The position numbers and the translations under genes are program-made. The notes under the pieces were generated by a model. It was not told the DNA's origin. It made no database searches and saw only the letters and a list, made by a program, of their open reading frames with translations. A stretch of DNA of 64,000 nt from Bacillota bacterium. GTDB lineage: Bacteria; Bacillota; Clostridia; Lachnospirales; Lachnospiraceae. The DNA is taken from the NCBI GenBank assembly GCA_023392615.1, contig JAEVYT010000036.1, forward strand, positions 1-64,000, in the 5' to 3' direction. Positions 35,787-44,814 of the stretch are shown here, piece by piece; position 1 is the stretch's first letter, and each line of letters begins with the position of its first letter.

Positions 35787-37712
35787 TTATAGTAATTCTA
35801 ATTCCTTCATCCACAAGGTAGCGGAAGCATCACTCGGCATCCTCAGATCGCCTCTGGGGGATACAGATACACTACCCACCTTTGGTCCATCCGGCAGACA
35901 AGATCTCTTGAATTGCTGAGTAAAAAATCTGCGATAGAATACCTTGAGCCATTTTAATATCTCTTCTTGATCGTATTTACCCTCAAATGCAATCTTTGCT
36001 AAATGATATATTTTAGCCGGAGTAAATCCGAAGCGCAATATATAGTATAGATAAAAATCGTGCAATTCATAAGGTCCGACGATATCTTCCGTTTTTTGTG
36101 ATATCTCACCATCGCTTGGGGGCAACAATTCCGGGCTTACTGGGGTATCCAGTATATCCTCGAGAACACCTCTAAGTTTTCCATCCTCTACCGTATCAGC
36201 AAAGTAAGAAACCAGATAGCGCACTAGTGTCTTTGGCACAGAAGAATTCACCCCGTACATAGACATATGGTCTCCATTATAGGTTGCCCATCCAAGAGCC
36301 AATTCAGACATATCACCGGTTCCTACAACAAATCCATTATATTTGCTGGCGATATCCATTAATACCTGCGTACGTTCTCTAGCCTGGCTATTCTCATACG
36401 TTAAATCATGAACATTCTTGTCATGACCAATATCTTTAAAATGCTGCTCCACTGCTGCACGAATCGGTATCTCAAGTAGCGTTACTCCCAATCGATTGGA
36501 TAGCTCAACTGCATTGTTATACGTTCTGTCCGTGGTACCAAAGCAAGGCATTGTTACTGCAATAATTCCTTTTTTATCAAGTCCTAGAAGCTCGAAAGCT
36601 CTGTAAGCAACTAATAGGGCTAATGTTGAATCAAGTCCACCGGAGATACCAAGTACCACACATTTTCCACCGATATGAGCGAGTCTTGTCTTAAGTCCCA
36701 TCGCCTGAATATCAATGATATCCTTACAACGTTTGTCACGCTCTGCTTTATTTGACGGTACGAATGGAGCCGGATCAATAAATCTTGTTAAATCAATCTC
36801 AGGAAGATTTTCCTGTTTTATGCTTAATTCAAAATGTACCACCTGATAAGGTAAGTTATGCTGATTAAAATAAGTTAGCATTCTTCTTCGTTCACTCTTA
36901 AGCTTGCCTAAGTCAATCTCACTTGATATAATTCCGCTCTCAAATGCCTTTGATTCCGCTAAAACAGCTCCGTATTCAGCGATTAGGTTATGTCCGGCAA
37001 ACACAACATCCGTCGTGGATTCACCCTCGCCGGCATCACAATAAAGATATGCACATAGCAGTTTGCCTGACTGGCTTTTTACAAGATCTCTACGGTACAC
37101 ATCCTTACCTGTCAGCTCGTCACTTGCTGACAAATTTGCTATCACCGTAGCTCCGGCTATACAATGTTCTGTACTTGGTGATCTAGGCACCCACAAATCC
37201 TCGCAAATCTCTACACCAAGGACAAAACCATGCAAATTAGCGCACTCGAACAGAATTCGTGAACCAAAGTATATATCCTCACCTTCAAAATCTATTATAA
37301 TCGGATCAATCATACCGGATGTAAAATGTCGAGCTTCATAAAACTCAGTATAATTCGGTATATTCATCTTCGGAACAAGACCGAGTACTTTACCTCCCTG
37401 AATGACTGCTGCAGTATTATATAGCTTGCCTCTAACGGCATATGGAAATCCTACAACGGCAACAATATCTTTGCCCATTGTATAACTGGCAATTCTTTTA
37501 ATATTTTTAAGTGCTCCATGCAATAATGTATCCTGTAAAAATAAATCACCGCATGTGTAACCGGTGATACAAAGCTCAGGAAATACAACTAATTTATTAC
37601 CCTGACTCTCTGCTTCCCCAATTAGCTCTATGATTTTATCCGCATTATAGTCACAATCAGCAACTTTTATCACCGGAGTCGCTGCTGCAACTCGTAAAAA
37701 TCCATGTTTCAT
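35787..37712 (-). CDS. nadE: Glutamine-dependent NAD+ synthase
   Basis: This enzyme converts nicotinate adenine dinucleotide to NAD+ with glutamine as N donor. It has 641 residues. An N-terminal nitrilase-type glutaminase (about 1-290) shows the Glu in FPELCITGYTC, the Lys in VPKMNIPNY and the nucleophile Cys in EICEDLWVPRSP. The C-terminal synthetase shows the PP-loop GISGGLDSTLALL and GTGDMSELALGW. The start MKHGFLRVA has GAGGAGG upstream. The catalytic set is complete, so ammonia need not be supplied separately. Confidence 0.95.
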   Translation of the reverse strand: MKHGFLRVAAATPVIKVADCDYNADKIIELIGEAESQGNKLVVFPELCITGYTCGDLFLQDTLLHGALKNIKRIASYTMGKDIVAVVGFPYAVRGKLYNTAAVIQGGKVLGLVPKMNIPNYTEFYEARHFTSGMIDPIIIDFEGEDIYFGSRILFECANLHGFVLGVEICEDLWVPRSPSTEHCIAGATVIANLSASDELTGKDVYRRDLVKSQSGKLLCAYLYCDAGEGESTTDVVFAGHNLIAEYGAVLAESKAFESGIISSEIDLGKLKSERRRMLTYFNQHNLPYQVVHFELSIKQENLPEIDLTRFIDPAPFVPSNKAERDKRCKDIIDIQAMGLKTRLAHIGGKCVVLGISGGLDSTLALLVAYRAFELLGLDKKGIIAVTMPCFGTTDRTYNNAVELSNRLGVTLLEIPIRAAVEQHFKDIGHDKNVHDLTYENSQARERTQVLMDIASKYNGFVVGTGDMSELALGWATYNGDHMSMYGVNSSVPKTLVRYLVSYFADTVEDGKLRGVLEDILDTPVSPELLPPSDGEISQKTEDIVGPYELHDFYLYYILRFGFTPAKIYHLAKIAFEGKYDQEEILKWLKVFYRRFFTQQFKRSCLPDGPKVGSVSVSPRGDLRMPSDASATLWMKELELL

Positions 37713-37840
37713 CAGAAGCCTCCTCATTAGCAATTATAATCCTAGTATTGACACAATCTTTTATCCTATTTTAATTTATTATAGATATCTCCATAAAAAA
37801 ACACAAGGAAAATGTTGATACACCTAATGCAAACACAAAA

Positions 37841-37860
37841 AAAGCGGCAAAAGCCGCTTT
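37841..37860 (-). terminator. Terminator of the probable 6S RNA
   Basis: AAAGCGGC-AAAA-GCCGCTTT forms an 8-bp stem. On the minus strand it runs into a T-rich tail (complement of 37835-37842). Confidence 0.8.
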
Positions 37861-38049
37861 TATCATTCGTGTTAACCCAAAATGCCGTTTCTTGTATTTT
37901 GACTCCTAGCTAAGCTAGGTGGGTAACCGCACATAAGCTTCTGCCTTCCACTGCAAACGGTGGCTTGACATCTACACATGAATGTAGGAATCCCGTATTA
38001 AATCATGTAGGTTCAAAATAGCAAGAGTGTCGAACACTTCAGGAAATCT
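37841..38049 (-). ncRNA. ssrS: Probable 6S RNA
   Basis: An independent transcription unit of about 210 nt on the minus strand, between nadE and a response-regulator gene, with its own promoter (38056-38084) and terminator. The closing helix pairs CTTG-TATTTTG (complement of 38014-38025, one bulged C) with CAAAATACAAG (37891-37901). The apical part holds CCAC/GTGG (37948-37951 with 37960-37963). A separate CCTAGC/GCTAGG hairpin (37905-37910 with 37914-37919) lies on the 3' side of the large central bubble, as in Firmicutes 6S RNAs. There is no coding frame of interest. 6S RNA binds sigma-A RNA polymerase and mimics an open promoter. The call rests on layout and recalled clostridial sequence, not on a covariance search. 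Confidence 0.72.
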
Positions 38050-38055
38050 AATATT

Positions 38056-38084
38056 ATTGTAACCAATTTTCTGATTTTTTTCAA
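38056..38084 (-). promoter_or_regulatory. Sigma-A promoter of the probable 6S RNA
   Basis: TTGAAA (38079-38084) and TACAAT (38056-38061) on the minus strand are separated by exactly 17 nt. They lie just after the stop of the upstream regulator gene, giving a start near 38049. Confidence 0.7.
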
Positions 38085-38135
38085 GGTTTTTATCTCTTTT
38101 TTACTTGGTAATTTCAAACTTGGTTACCATGGAAA

Positions 38136-38861
38136 TCATTTTCCATTTTTTTGTAGTAGAGCAAAATCCTCTTCTTTAATCTCAAATTTGTATCCGACAC
38201 CCCATATTGTTTTAATATTCCAACTTGGATGCTCCACCGCGTCTAGCTTAGAACGTAGACGTTTTATATGAGAATCCACAGTACGACTATCACCAAAGTA
38301 ATCAAATCCCCACAAGCTATCAAGCAAATTATCTCTGGTGAATACTTTATTGGGATTCGTAGCCAATGTCCACATTGTATCTATTTCCTTCTTGGTAAGC
38401 GATATCTTTTTCTCACCGACATGAAGCATATATTCATCCAAATTAATCTCTAAATCACTTATTTTATATATTTTTTCAACAACCGGTTCGACCGAAATAT
38501 TAATGACTCTTCTTTTAATTGCCCTAATCCTAGCCATAACCTCTCTAGGGCTAAACGGTTTTAAGATATAATCATCTGCGCCAATATCTAATCCCAGAAT
38601 TCGATCAAATTCATCACTTCTTGATGTTATAAAGATAATTGGTACATTCGATACACTTCGTATTCTTCTGCATATTTCATATCCGTCTTCCGAAGGTAGC
38701 ATAACTTCCATCAATACTACTTCCGGATTATATTCAGTAAACAGCCTAAAAGCCTCTTCCCCATCGTCAGTAATCAAAGGTTCATAGCCTTCCATTCTGG
38801 AATATGTAGATAACATGTCAGTTATATCACGATTATCATCAGCAATTAATATATGCTGCAT
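38136..38861 (-). CDS. Orphan OmpR-family response regulator with Glu in place of the phospho-acceptor Asp
   Basis: A 241-residue regulator with receiver plus OmpR winged helix (about 130-235). The acidic pair DD (8-9), the Thr/Ser in FITSRSD and the Lys in LKPFSPRE are kept. The position normally Asp reads Glu in VVLMEVMLP (residue 52; codon GAA). Glu there often mimics phospho-Asp or abolishes phosphorylation. No kinase gene is adjacent: the 6S RNA lies downstream and a secreted protein gene upstream. The DNA-binding domain looks intact. Targets are unknown. Confidence 0.88.
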   Translation of the reverse strand: MQHILIADDNRDITDMLSTYSRMEGYEPLITDDGEEAFRLFTEYNPEVVLMEVMLPSEDGYEICRRIRSVSNVPIIFITSRSDEFDRILGLDIGADDYILKPFSPREVMARIRAIKRRVINISVEPVVEKIYKISDLEINLDEYMLHVGEKKISLTKKEIDTMWTLATNPNKVFTRDNLLDSLWGFDYFGDSRTVDSHIKRLRSKLDAVEHPSWNIKTIWGVGYKFEIKEEDFALLQKNGK

Positions 38862-39062
38862 AATGAAAATCTCCCTTCATCATTCTACTGCTTTCTATCC
38901 CACGCACTTTATTATACATTAAACTTCAACACGAGTACAATAGTAAAGAAGTCTAAATGTAGTAAATAAAGTAGGCATATTACTTATATATAGTATATTG
39001 ATATCCAATTATTGTCAACTTTATTGTAAACACATTCGTTTCAATAGGAGTAAATACAAAAC

Positions 39063-39097
39063 TAGAACCACTCAAGCAATCAAGTTTTATGGTTCTA
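39063..39097 (-). terminator. Candidate terminator of the BspA-like gene, on the 3' side
   Basis: TAGAACC (39063-39069) pairs with GGTTCTA (39091-39097). The minus strand continues GTTTTGTATTT. It lies 20 nt after the stop. Confidence 0.45.
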
Positions 39098-39117
39098 TAT
39101 TTGTAATAGCTTCCTAT

Positions 39118-42003
39118 TTATTTAACTTTATAGTAATTTCCATAATAATTACTTATGCTGCTAACATATCTTACTCCATCGTAAGTAAACTCGAAGGATA
39201 TGGTTGTATATGGATCATACCAGGTCGAAGCCCCCTTTACCTTAAATGAAATATAAACGGAACTATGTGCAGGAATCTCAACCCAATTTAGACTCTTACC
39301 CGATTTATTATCCACTAGTTGCAGTGACCTATTGTAACTCGAGAAATCATCATCAACCATTTTTGAATTTGTATTATATATTCTAATTGGACGATTTCCT
39401 GTATTCTGAACATAAATCATAAAACTCTTGCAATTAGATGAGGTTCCTGACGGACTATTTACAATTGCAGAAGGCGCTGACGGCGGTAGTGTTGTACCTT
39501 TCGCAATACTTGAATATTTGCTATATAATTTACCTGAATTTTGATAAGCTCTGATTTTATAATAATACGATTTTTTTACTCCAAGTCCTTTATGTGTGTA
39601 TGAAGTAGCGGTAACTGTTGCTAAAAGTTTATATTTTCCAGACTTAGAACTTGAGTACCACACTTGGTACTTATTTGCACTCGAAACCGAATCCCAATAA
39701 ATAGATACTTTTTTGCTTCCACCTATCGCTTGTACTTTACTTGGAACTATCGTTGCAAATGTCGTCCATTTTGCATACACTGTTAGATTTGCTCTCATTG
39801 TAATTGGGAATGTTACTTTGGTTCCACCGCTAGCGGAAGTATACCATCCAGCGAATACATACCCTTTTTTTGTCGGATTTTTTGGTGTATTAACCCTATT
39901 CCCAGAATATGTCGTGCTACTTTTTACCGATGTTCCTCCATTTGTATTATAAACAATTGTGTAGTTAGGGAGTGCCTTCCATTTCGCAGTAAGGGTTAAA
40001 TTGCCCTTTAACGGAGTTTTAAAATCATATAATGTTGTACCATTATACCAACCATCAAAAGAGTATCCTGCTTTCGTTGGCGAAACTGGGACAGAAACTA
40101 GTTTGGTCAATTCTACGGTCTGGCTTTTTACTGAGCTTCCTCCATTGGAGTCAAAGGTTACTTTACGCATACTTGAATAGTTAATTCTTGTCAGGTGATT
40201 AAATGTGTTCTTTCCCACTGTAACTGATGAACTTGGTAATATTATAGAACTCAGATTTTCACTCTCATAAAATGCATAATCTCCTATAACTTTCACATTC
40301 TTAGACATAGTAACCTTACTTAAATTAAAGCATCCATTAAAAGCACCTTTTCCAATTGACGTAACCGTGTCAGGGATAATGACCTCTTTCAAAAATGTCT
40401 TATTTTCAAAGGCATATTGGCTTATTGATGTCACATTGACACCATTAATGGAAATCGGTATTGACAAAGTCGAATCCGAACCACTATACCCCAAAATTGT
40501 TCCTGTATGAAGATCAAATACAAAAGAAGTGGCTGTATCTATGTACGGAGTGACTGTGATTGACGCAATGCTGGTTGCTTGGTTTGCTGTTTTACGTCCG
40601 ATTGATTTACTATTCGTTGAAGTGACTACACAGTAGTAATAACTTGTACCAACACCACCTAAAACAGGAGTATAACTGTTACCTTTTGCACCAGTTATCG
40701 CAATACCTCCTGTTGTTGAATTAGTATTATTAAAGTACCACTGATATGAAAGAGTTCCTATTCCTCTAACGGATGCAGATACTTTTAATGCTTGAACTGC
40801 TTTTCCTTGTCTATAGGTTGCACTTACAGGATTTACGTTAATATATGGTGTATATGTTTGATCTTCATAGTATATCGCAGTTTTCTTATCAAATGCATCA
40901 TTTCCAAGACTAACCGAGGAATTAGGAAGGAGAACACTACTAATATTATTTCCGTAAAAGGCATAATCACCTATCGTTTTTATACTTTTTGACATTTTCA
41001 ATGAACTTATATTACTATAATAAAATGCCTTGCTCGCTATCGAAGTAATACTATCGGGTATCGTAACACTTTTTAATCTATAAATTTCATCAAATGCATT
41101 CGGTCCAATTGCGGTTACGATTACTCCATTTATTGTTGAAGGTATGTCTACATTAACATCATCACCGGTATATCCCGTAATAGTCCCGGTAACAAGATCA
41201 ATCAATAAAGAAGTTGAAGAATCCAGATAGGGATTTGTAGTGATTGTTGCTACCTGTGAGGTTCTGTTTGCTGTTTTCGATGCTATCGATTTTCCATTGG
41301 TTGTAGTTACAACGCAATAGTAATACTTTGTACCAACTTTACCTAATGCAGGCGTATAACTCGGCATATTAGCGCCAATGATAGCATTGCCTCCATTCGT
41401 TGAGTTTGTGGTATTGGAATACCATTGATATGACAGCACTCCAATTCCTGCAACGGTAGCATCTACATATAATGGCAACACTGTTTTCCCTTGGGTATAA
41501 GAAGCATCAAGCGGATTTGTATTAATTATTGGCTTATATGTTTGGTCTCCATAGTAAACAGTAGTTGTATCGCTGAAAGAGTCTGAACTAACAATAACTG
41601 ATGTACTTGGCAAGAGCACATTGTCTATCTCATTACCGTAAAATGCCATACTACCAATACTTTTAATATTCTTTGACATAGTCAAGGTTTCAATAAAGCA
41701 ATAATAAAATGCCTTACTCGCTATTGATGTAACACTGTCAGGTATCGTGACATTTCTCAAGGAATAAACTCCATCAAATGCATTCGGTCCAATCGCGGTT
41801 ACAGCCACTCCATTCATCGCTGAAGGTATAGTCAATTCATTATCATTGCCTATATATCCTGTAATTGTACCCGTACTGTCATCAAAAACCAACTTGGTAG
41901 ATGGATCTATCACCGTAGCCGCATCTGCTTTAGACGTGTTTTGAAGTAAAAGGGCAAAAGAAACTGCAAGAATTGCAAATAGTTTAATCCATATTCTTTT
42001 CAT
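39118..42003 (-). CDS. Secreted multi-repeat surface protein (BspA-like LRR, Ig-like, InlB and FnIII domains)
   Basis: 961 residues with a signal peptide ending near SKADAA. Three BspA-type leucine-rich blocks (about 30-155, 260-385, 490-610) share VTAIGPNAFD and IPDSVTSIASKAF. Two Ig-like repeats (about 160-255 and 390-485) share LSYQWY and YYYCVVT. Two InlB B-type repeats (about 615-755) show VTFDSNGG and GYSFDGWY. One fibronectin type III domain (about 758-840) and an unassigned C-terminal domain of about 110 residues follow. No LPXTG motif or SLH domain is visible, so the anchoring mode is unclear. It is likely a carbohydrate- or host-surface-binding protein. Confidence 0.85.
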   Translation of the reverse strand: MKRIWIKLFAILAVSFALLLQNTSKADAATVIDPSTKLVFDDSTGTITGYIGNDNELTIPSAMNGVAVTAIGPNAFDGVYSLRNVTIPDSVTSIASKAFYYCFIETLTMSKNIKSIGSMAFYGNEIDNVLLPSTSVIVSSDSFSDTTTVYYGDQTYKPIINTNPLDASYTQGKTVLPLYVDATVAGIGVLSYQWYSNTTNSTNGGNAIIGANMPSYTPALGKVGTKYYYCVVTTTNGKSIASKTANRTSQVATITTNPYLDSSTSLLIDLVTGTITGYTGDDVNVDIPSTINGVIVTAIGPNAFDEIYRLKSVTIPDSITSIASKAFYYSNISSLKMSKSIKTIGDYAFYGNNISSVLLPNSSVSLGNDAFDKKTAIYYEDQTYTPYINVNPVSATYRQGKAVQALKVSASVRGIGTLSYQWYFNNTNSTTGGIAITGAKGNSYTPVLGGVGTSYYYCVVTSTNSKSIGRKTANQATSIASITVTPYIDTATSFVFDLHTGTILGYSGSDSTLSIPISINGVNVTSISQYAFENKTFLKEVIIPDTVTSIGKGAFNGCFNLSKVTMSKNVKVIGDYAFYESENLSSIILPSSSVTVGKNTFNHLTRINYSSMRKVTFDSNGGSSVKSQTVELTKLVSVPVSPTKAGYSFDGWYNGTTLYDFKTPLKGNLTLTAKWKALPNYTIVYNTNGGTSVKSSTTYSGNRVNTPKNPTKKGYVFAGWYTSASGGTKVTFPITMRANLTVYAKWTTFATIVPSKVQAIGGSKKVSIYWDSVSSANKYQVWYSSSKSGKYKLLATVTATSYTHKGLGVKKSYYYKIRAYQNSGKLYSKYSSIAKGTTLPPSAPSAIVNSPSGTSSNCKSFMIYVQNTGNRPIRIYNTNSKMVDDDFSSYNRSLQLVDNKSGKSLNWVEIPAHSSVYISFKVKGASTWYDPYTTISFEFTYDGVRYVSSISNYYGNYYKVK

Positions 42004-42242
42004 AATTATACTCCTCATTTGTATTTATAATGGTATTATATTTACATTTACACCCTACTTATAAAAATAGTACCATATTATTCTATAAAATGGAACAAAA
42101 TTGATACAAGCTTTATTAATATATATAATCAGAAATGTATTGATTTTTCTTCCCTTACAAACTACTTTTATGTTAACATATTGAATAGAATTTGTTCAAG
42201 TATATGCATAAATTCATAGCATACAGAAAGAGAGGAATTATC

Positions 42243-42611
42243 ATGGCATTTAAATTTCTGCATAATAATTTTAATGTAAAAGATTTAGAGAAATCACTTC
42301 AATTTTATGATGAAGCATTGGGATTAAAAGAGGTAAAACGTATCGTACCTGATTCCGGTGAATTTATTATTGTTTTCCTAAGTGACGGATCCACCACACA
42401 CCAGTTGGAATTAACCTGGCTAAGGGATTTTGACAGAGCATATAATCTAGGAGATAATGAATTTCATTTGGCTCTGGAAGCAGAGAATTATGAAGAAGCT
42501 CACAAGAAACACCAAGAAATGGGATGTATCTGTTATGAAAACCAGTCAATGGGCATCTATTTTATCAATGATCCGGATGGCTATTGGGTTGAAATTATTC
42601 CGGCGAAATAA
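42243..42611 (+). CDS. Glyoxalase I-like VOC-family protein
   Basis: A 122-residue vicinal-oxygen-chelate protein of the lactoylglutathione lyase type. Likely metal ligands are His in KFLHNNF, Glu in THQLELTW, His in NEFHLALEA and Glu in GYWVEIIP, the normal H/E/H/E set. That supports a methylglyoxal-detoxifying enzyme, probably Ni-dependent like short bacterial GloA. The chosen start has AGAGAGG upstream; the longer frame has none. It is a single plus-strand gene with its own terminator. Confidence 0.8.
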   Translation: MAFKFLHNNFNVKDLEKSLQFYDEALGLKEVKRIVPDSGEFIIVFLSDGSTTHQLELTWLRDFDRAYNLGDNEFHLALEAENYEEAHKKHQEMGCICYENQSMGIYFINDPDGYWVEIIPAK

Positions 42612-42667
42612 AATTCTTTAGCGATGCGACTAAGATATATTCTTTTCACTATTGCTGAATATAACTA

Positions 42668-42757
42668 AAACGGAACAATGTTACTATCCGAAATGCTGGT
42701 TGTGCGATACCACACGCAACTCAATACAGATTATTTAACTTTGTTCCGTTTCTTTTT
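42668..42757 (+). terminator. Terminator of the glyoxalase-like gene
   Basis: AAACGGAACAA (42668-42678) pairs perfectly with TTGTTCCGTTT (42741-42751), followed by CTTTTTT. An inner GTTG/CAAC hairpin fills the loop. Confidence 0.75.
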
Positions 42758-42872
42758 TGATCATAAAGTAAAAATTTCTAAATCTTCAATACCTTAGGCG
42801 ATTATTATCCTTCTTTTATCTACCTCTAATCAACATATAAAAACCCCTACTTAAAACAAAATTTAGATAATG

Positions 42873-43469
42873 TCATATTTTCATCTGCTTCTTATTTCCA
42901 TTAAATACTTTCTCGATAATAAGTATTTCTTCTATTCCGATACATTCCAAATCTTCAAAATCTAATCGGATCACATAGGGCATATAATCAATAATTCGAA
43001 GAAAGCTGTCGCAATTAAAGTTTGAATTATAATAATTGAGAATGGAACTGAGTGCTGTACCATGGGTTCCTACTATAATAGACTCTCCTTGGTGCGTATG
43101 TAAGAGATCTTTCATTACTTCTATATTCCTTCGTTGAACCATTCCGATGGATTCTCCTTCTTCTTCATGAAACTCTAGGTCTTCCCACCTTTTACGAAAC
43201 ATATTCATATTATTAGAATTTTGACCAGCCTTACGTTCTCGAAGTCTATCATCGGTTACTATAGTAAGACCTTTACTTTCTACACATTCCCGGATCGTCT
43301 CCATGCTTCTATGATATGGACTTGATATTGCATAATCCAAGGCTATGTCTTTCAAAGCCTCGGTAACCCTCTTACTATCATAAAGTCCTTCTTCCGTCAA
43401 AGGTCTGCTTCTGTCATCCTCCCAGCTATGATCCGGTTGAGCATGCCTAACAAAATAGATATGTGTCAA
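42873..43469 (-). CDS. Histidine phosphatase family protein (TTG start)
   Basis: A 198-residue phosphoglycerate-mutase-like phosphatase. IYFVRHAQPDHS holds the phospho-accepting His of the RHG motif, SSPYHRSMET carries the second Arg, and ETI-like ESIGMVQRR and VGTHGTALS carry the Glu and the second catalytic His. Substrate unknown. The ribosome binding site AGGAGG (43478-43483) is 8 nt from a TTG codon at 43467-43469 that starts exactly at THIYFVRH; the longer ATG frame would place the site inside the gene. I therefore call a TTG start. Confidence 0.82.
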   Translation of the reverse strand: MTHIYFVRHAQPDHSWEDDRSRPLTEEGLYDSKRVTEALKDIALDYAISSPYHRSMETIRECVESKGLTIVTDDRLRERKAGQNSNNMNMFRKRWEDLEFHEEEGESIGMVQRRNIEVMKDLLHTHQGESIIVGTHGTALSSILNYYNSNFNCDSFLRIIDYMPYVIRLDFEDLECIGIEEILIIEKVFNGNKKQMKI

Positions 43470-43523
43470 TGTTTTTACCTCCTGTAGAATATATACCAAT
43501 ATTTAACCCTATTATAATTGACC

Positions 43524-44111
43524 TTAAGAATAATAAATTGGTAACAAAATATTATCGATAATATCTTCAATACTCTCCTCACTTAAAGTACCTTTTAAAA
43601 TAATTTCATTAACAATCAATAAAGATGGTAAATTTAGTGCTCTATCCGGAATTTTAACTAATGATTTTGAAATTTCCATGCGTTGATAAGCTCTATCGAT
43701 AATCATTTCAACTGCTTTACGAATATCATTCTCCTTGTTAATGTTGAAATACAAATTGTATGAAGACATTGTTGAGAACATATCCGCAATTAGTTCTCTT
43801 AAGTCCTTAGGCTTAACAATAAGAAAAATAGGATCTAGACTATGAAAAACTGCTTTTAAATCTGCCCTGAGACTTCCATGGTCTTCCGTATTAAAAATAA
43901 TATTAGGAGCTTGGCGACTGATTGCAGCAAATACTAGTAGACACTTCTGAGCCCATCGGCGATATATCGTATTTTTGTTCGTTTTCGCAACTCCCGCCAC
44001 CTCATCCATCGTGATATTATCATATCCTACTTGTTGAAGAAGTTTCCATGTCTCATCAAGGATAGCATTTTCCAACGCTTCACCACGGCGCCTAGCTAGT
44101 TTACCGTCCAC
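43524..44111 (-). CDS. TetR-family repressor of the ABC operon (GTG start)
   Basis: A 195-residue TetR-type regulator. The helix-turn-helix lies at about 20-60 (YDNITMDEVAGVAKTNKNTIYRRW), and the C-terminal ligand domain is about 70-195. AGGAGG is 7 nt from the GTG at 44109-44111; the upstream ATG lies within the permease gene. It is the last gene of an ATPase-permease-TetR operon whose promoter carries a palindrome (45752-45771), so autoregulation is likely. The inducer is unknown. Confidence 0.85.
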   Translation of the reverse strand: MDGKLARRRGEALENAILDETWKLLQQVGYDNITMDEVAGVAKTNKNTIYRRWAQKCLLVFAAISRQAPNIIFNTEDHGSLRADLKAVFHSLDPIFLIVKPKDLRELIADMFSTMSSYNLYFNINKENDIRKAVEMIIDRAYQRMEISKSLVKIPDRALNLPSLLIVNEIILKGTLSEESIEDIIDNILLPIYYS

Positions 44112-44122
44112 AATATTACCTC

Positions 44123-44812
44123 CTATTTTTGGTCTATATAATTCCACCATATTATTGTACCATAGACGCCAAGTAATACAACTGCTGATATCGATAATGT
44201 ACTCAGTTTATTGATTAACTGTGGATTTACCAAATAAATTCCGGGAACAGACCATGGAACGAACCGACCAATGGGTTGCGAGCCAAACATTACTGCTATA
44301 ATAAGTGCAACAAATGAAATACTAATAGGAGCCAATATTCCTCTAGTAATACTAGATATAAAAGGGTATAAAAAGCTAAGTCCTACGTTGAACATTGTTG
44401 AGACAACCAATAACCTTACCATTTCCACCGTAATAGTCAAATTAAAACCTGTCATGCGAAAGCAAAATCCCAAAAGAAAAGTGACTAATATAGCAACAGC
44501 AGTGATAACGATATAAGACAATTCTAGTGCCAAGAACTTTGCACAAATTATACTAGTTCGTTTAATTGGTAAAGCGAGCATATCTTTGAACGTCTGATCT
44601 TGGTACTCCCGTCCAAAAGTCCAACTACTTAAAATTCCAAACCCCATTAATCCAATGATTGATGTATACATGAAAAAGGTTCCATTCAAAAATGTTATCC
44701 AGGTTTTATCCTGCAAATGAATAAAAACCAAAAAACAATAGAAAGCCAATATATAAAACGGTATTCGACCTCGTAAGATTTTATATAATTCAAGTTTAAT
44801 TACAGAAACCAT
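44123..44812 (-). CDS. ABC-2-type permease of the TetR-controlled exporter
   Basis: A 229-residue membrane protein with six hydrophobic segments, beginning VSVIKLELYKILRG, the usual amphipathic start of ABC-2 permeases. The ATG lies 2 nt after the stop of the ATPase gene, with GGAGGG inside the ATPase 3' end. The apparent longer start is a TTG without support. It likely forms a 2+2 exporter with the ATPase. The substrate is not deducible. Confidence 0.82.
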   Translation of the reverse strand: MVSVIKLELYKILRGRIPFYILAFYCFLVFIHLQDKTWITFLNGTFFMYTSIIGLMGFGILSSWTFGREYQDQTFKDMLALPIKRTSIICAKFLALELSYIVITAVAILVTFLLGFCFRMTGFNLTITVEMVRLLVVSTMFNVGLSFLYPFISSITRGILAPISISFVALIIAVMFGSQPIGRFVPWSVPGIYLVNPQLINKLSTLSISAVVLLGVYGTIIWWNYIDQK

Positions 44813-44814
44813 CG

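Noticed and set aside
37861..38049. SRP RNA, RNase P, tmRNA or a T-box
   Set aside because: The hallmark loops of these RNAs are missing; layout, size and independent promoter fit 6S RNA better.
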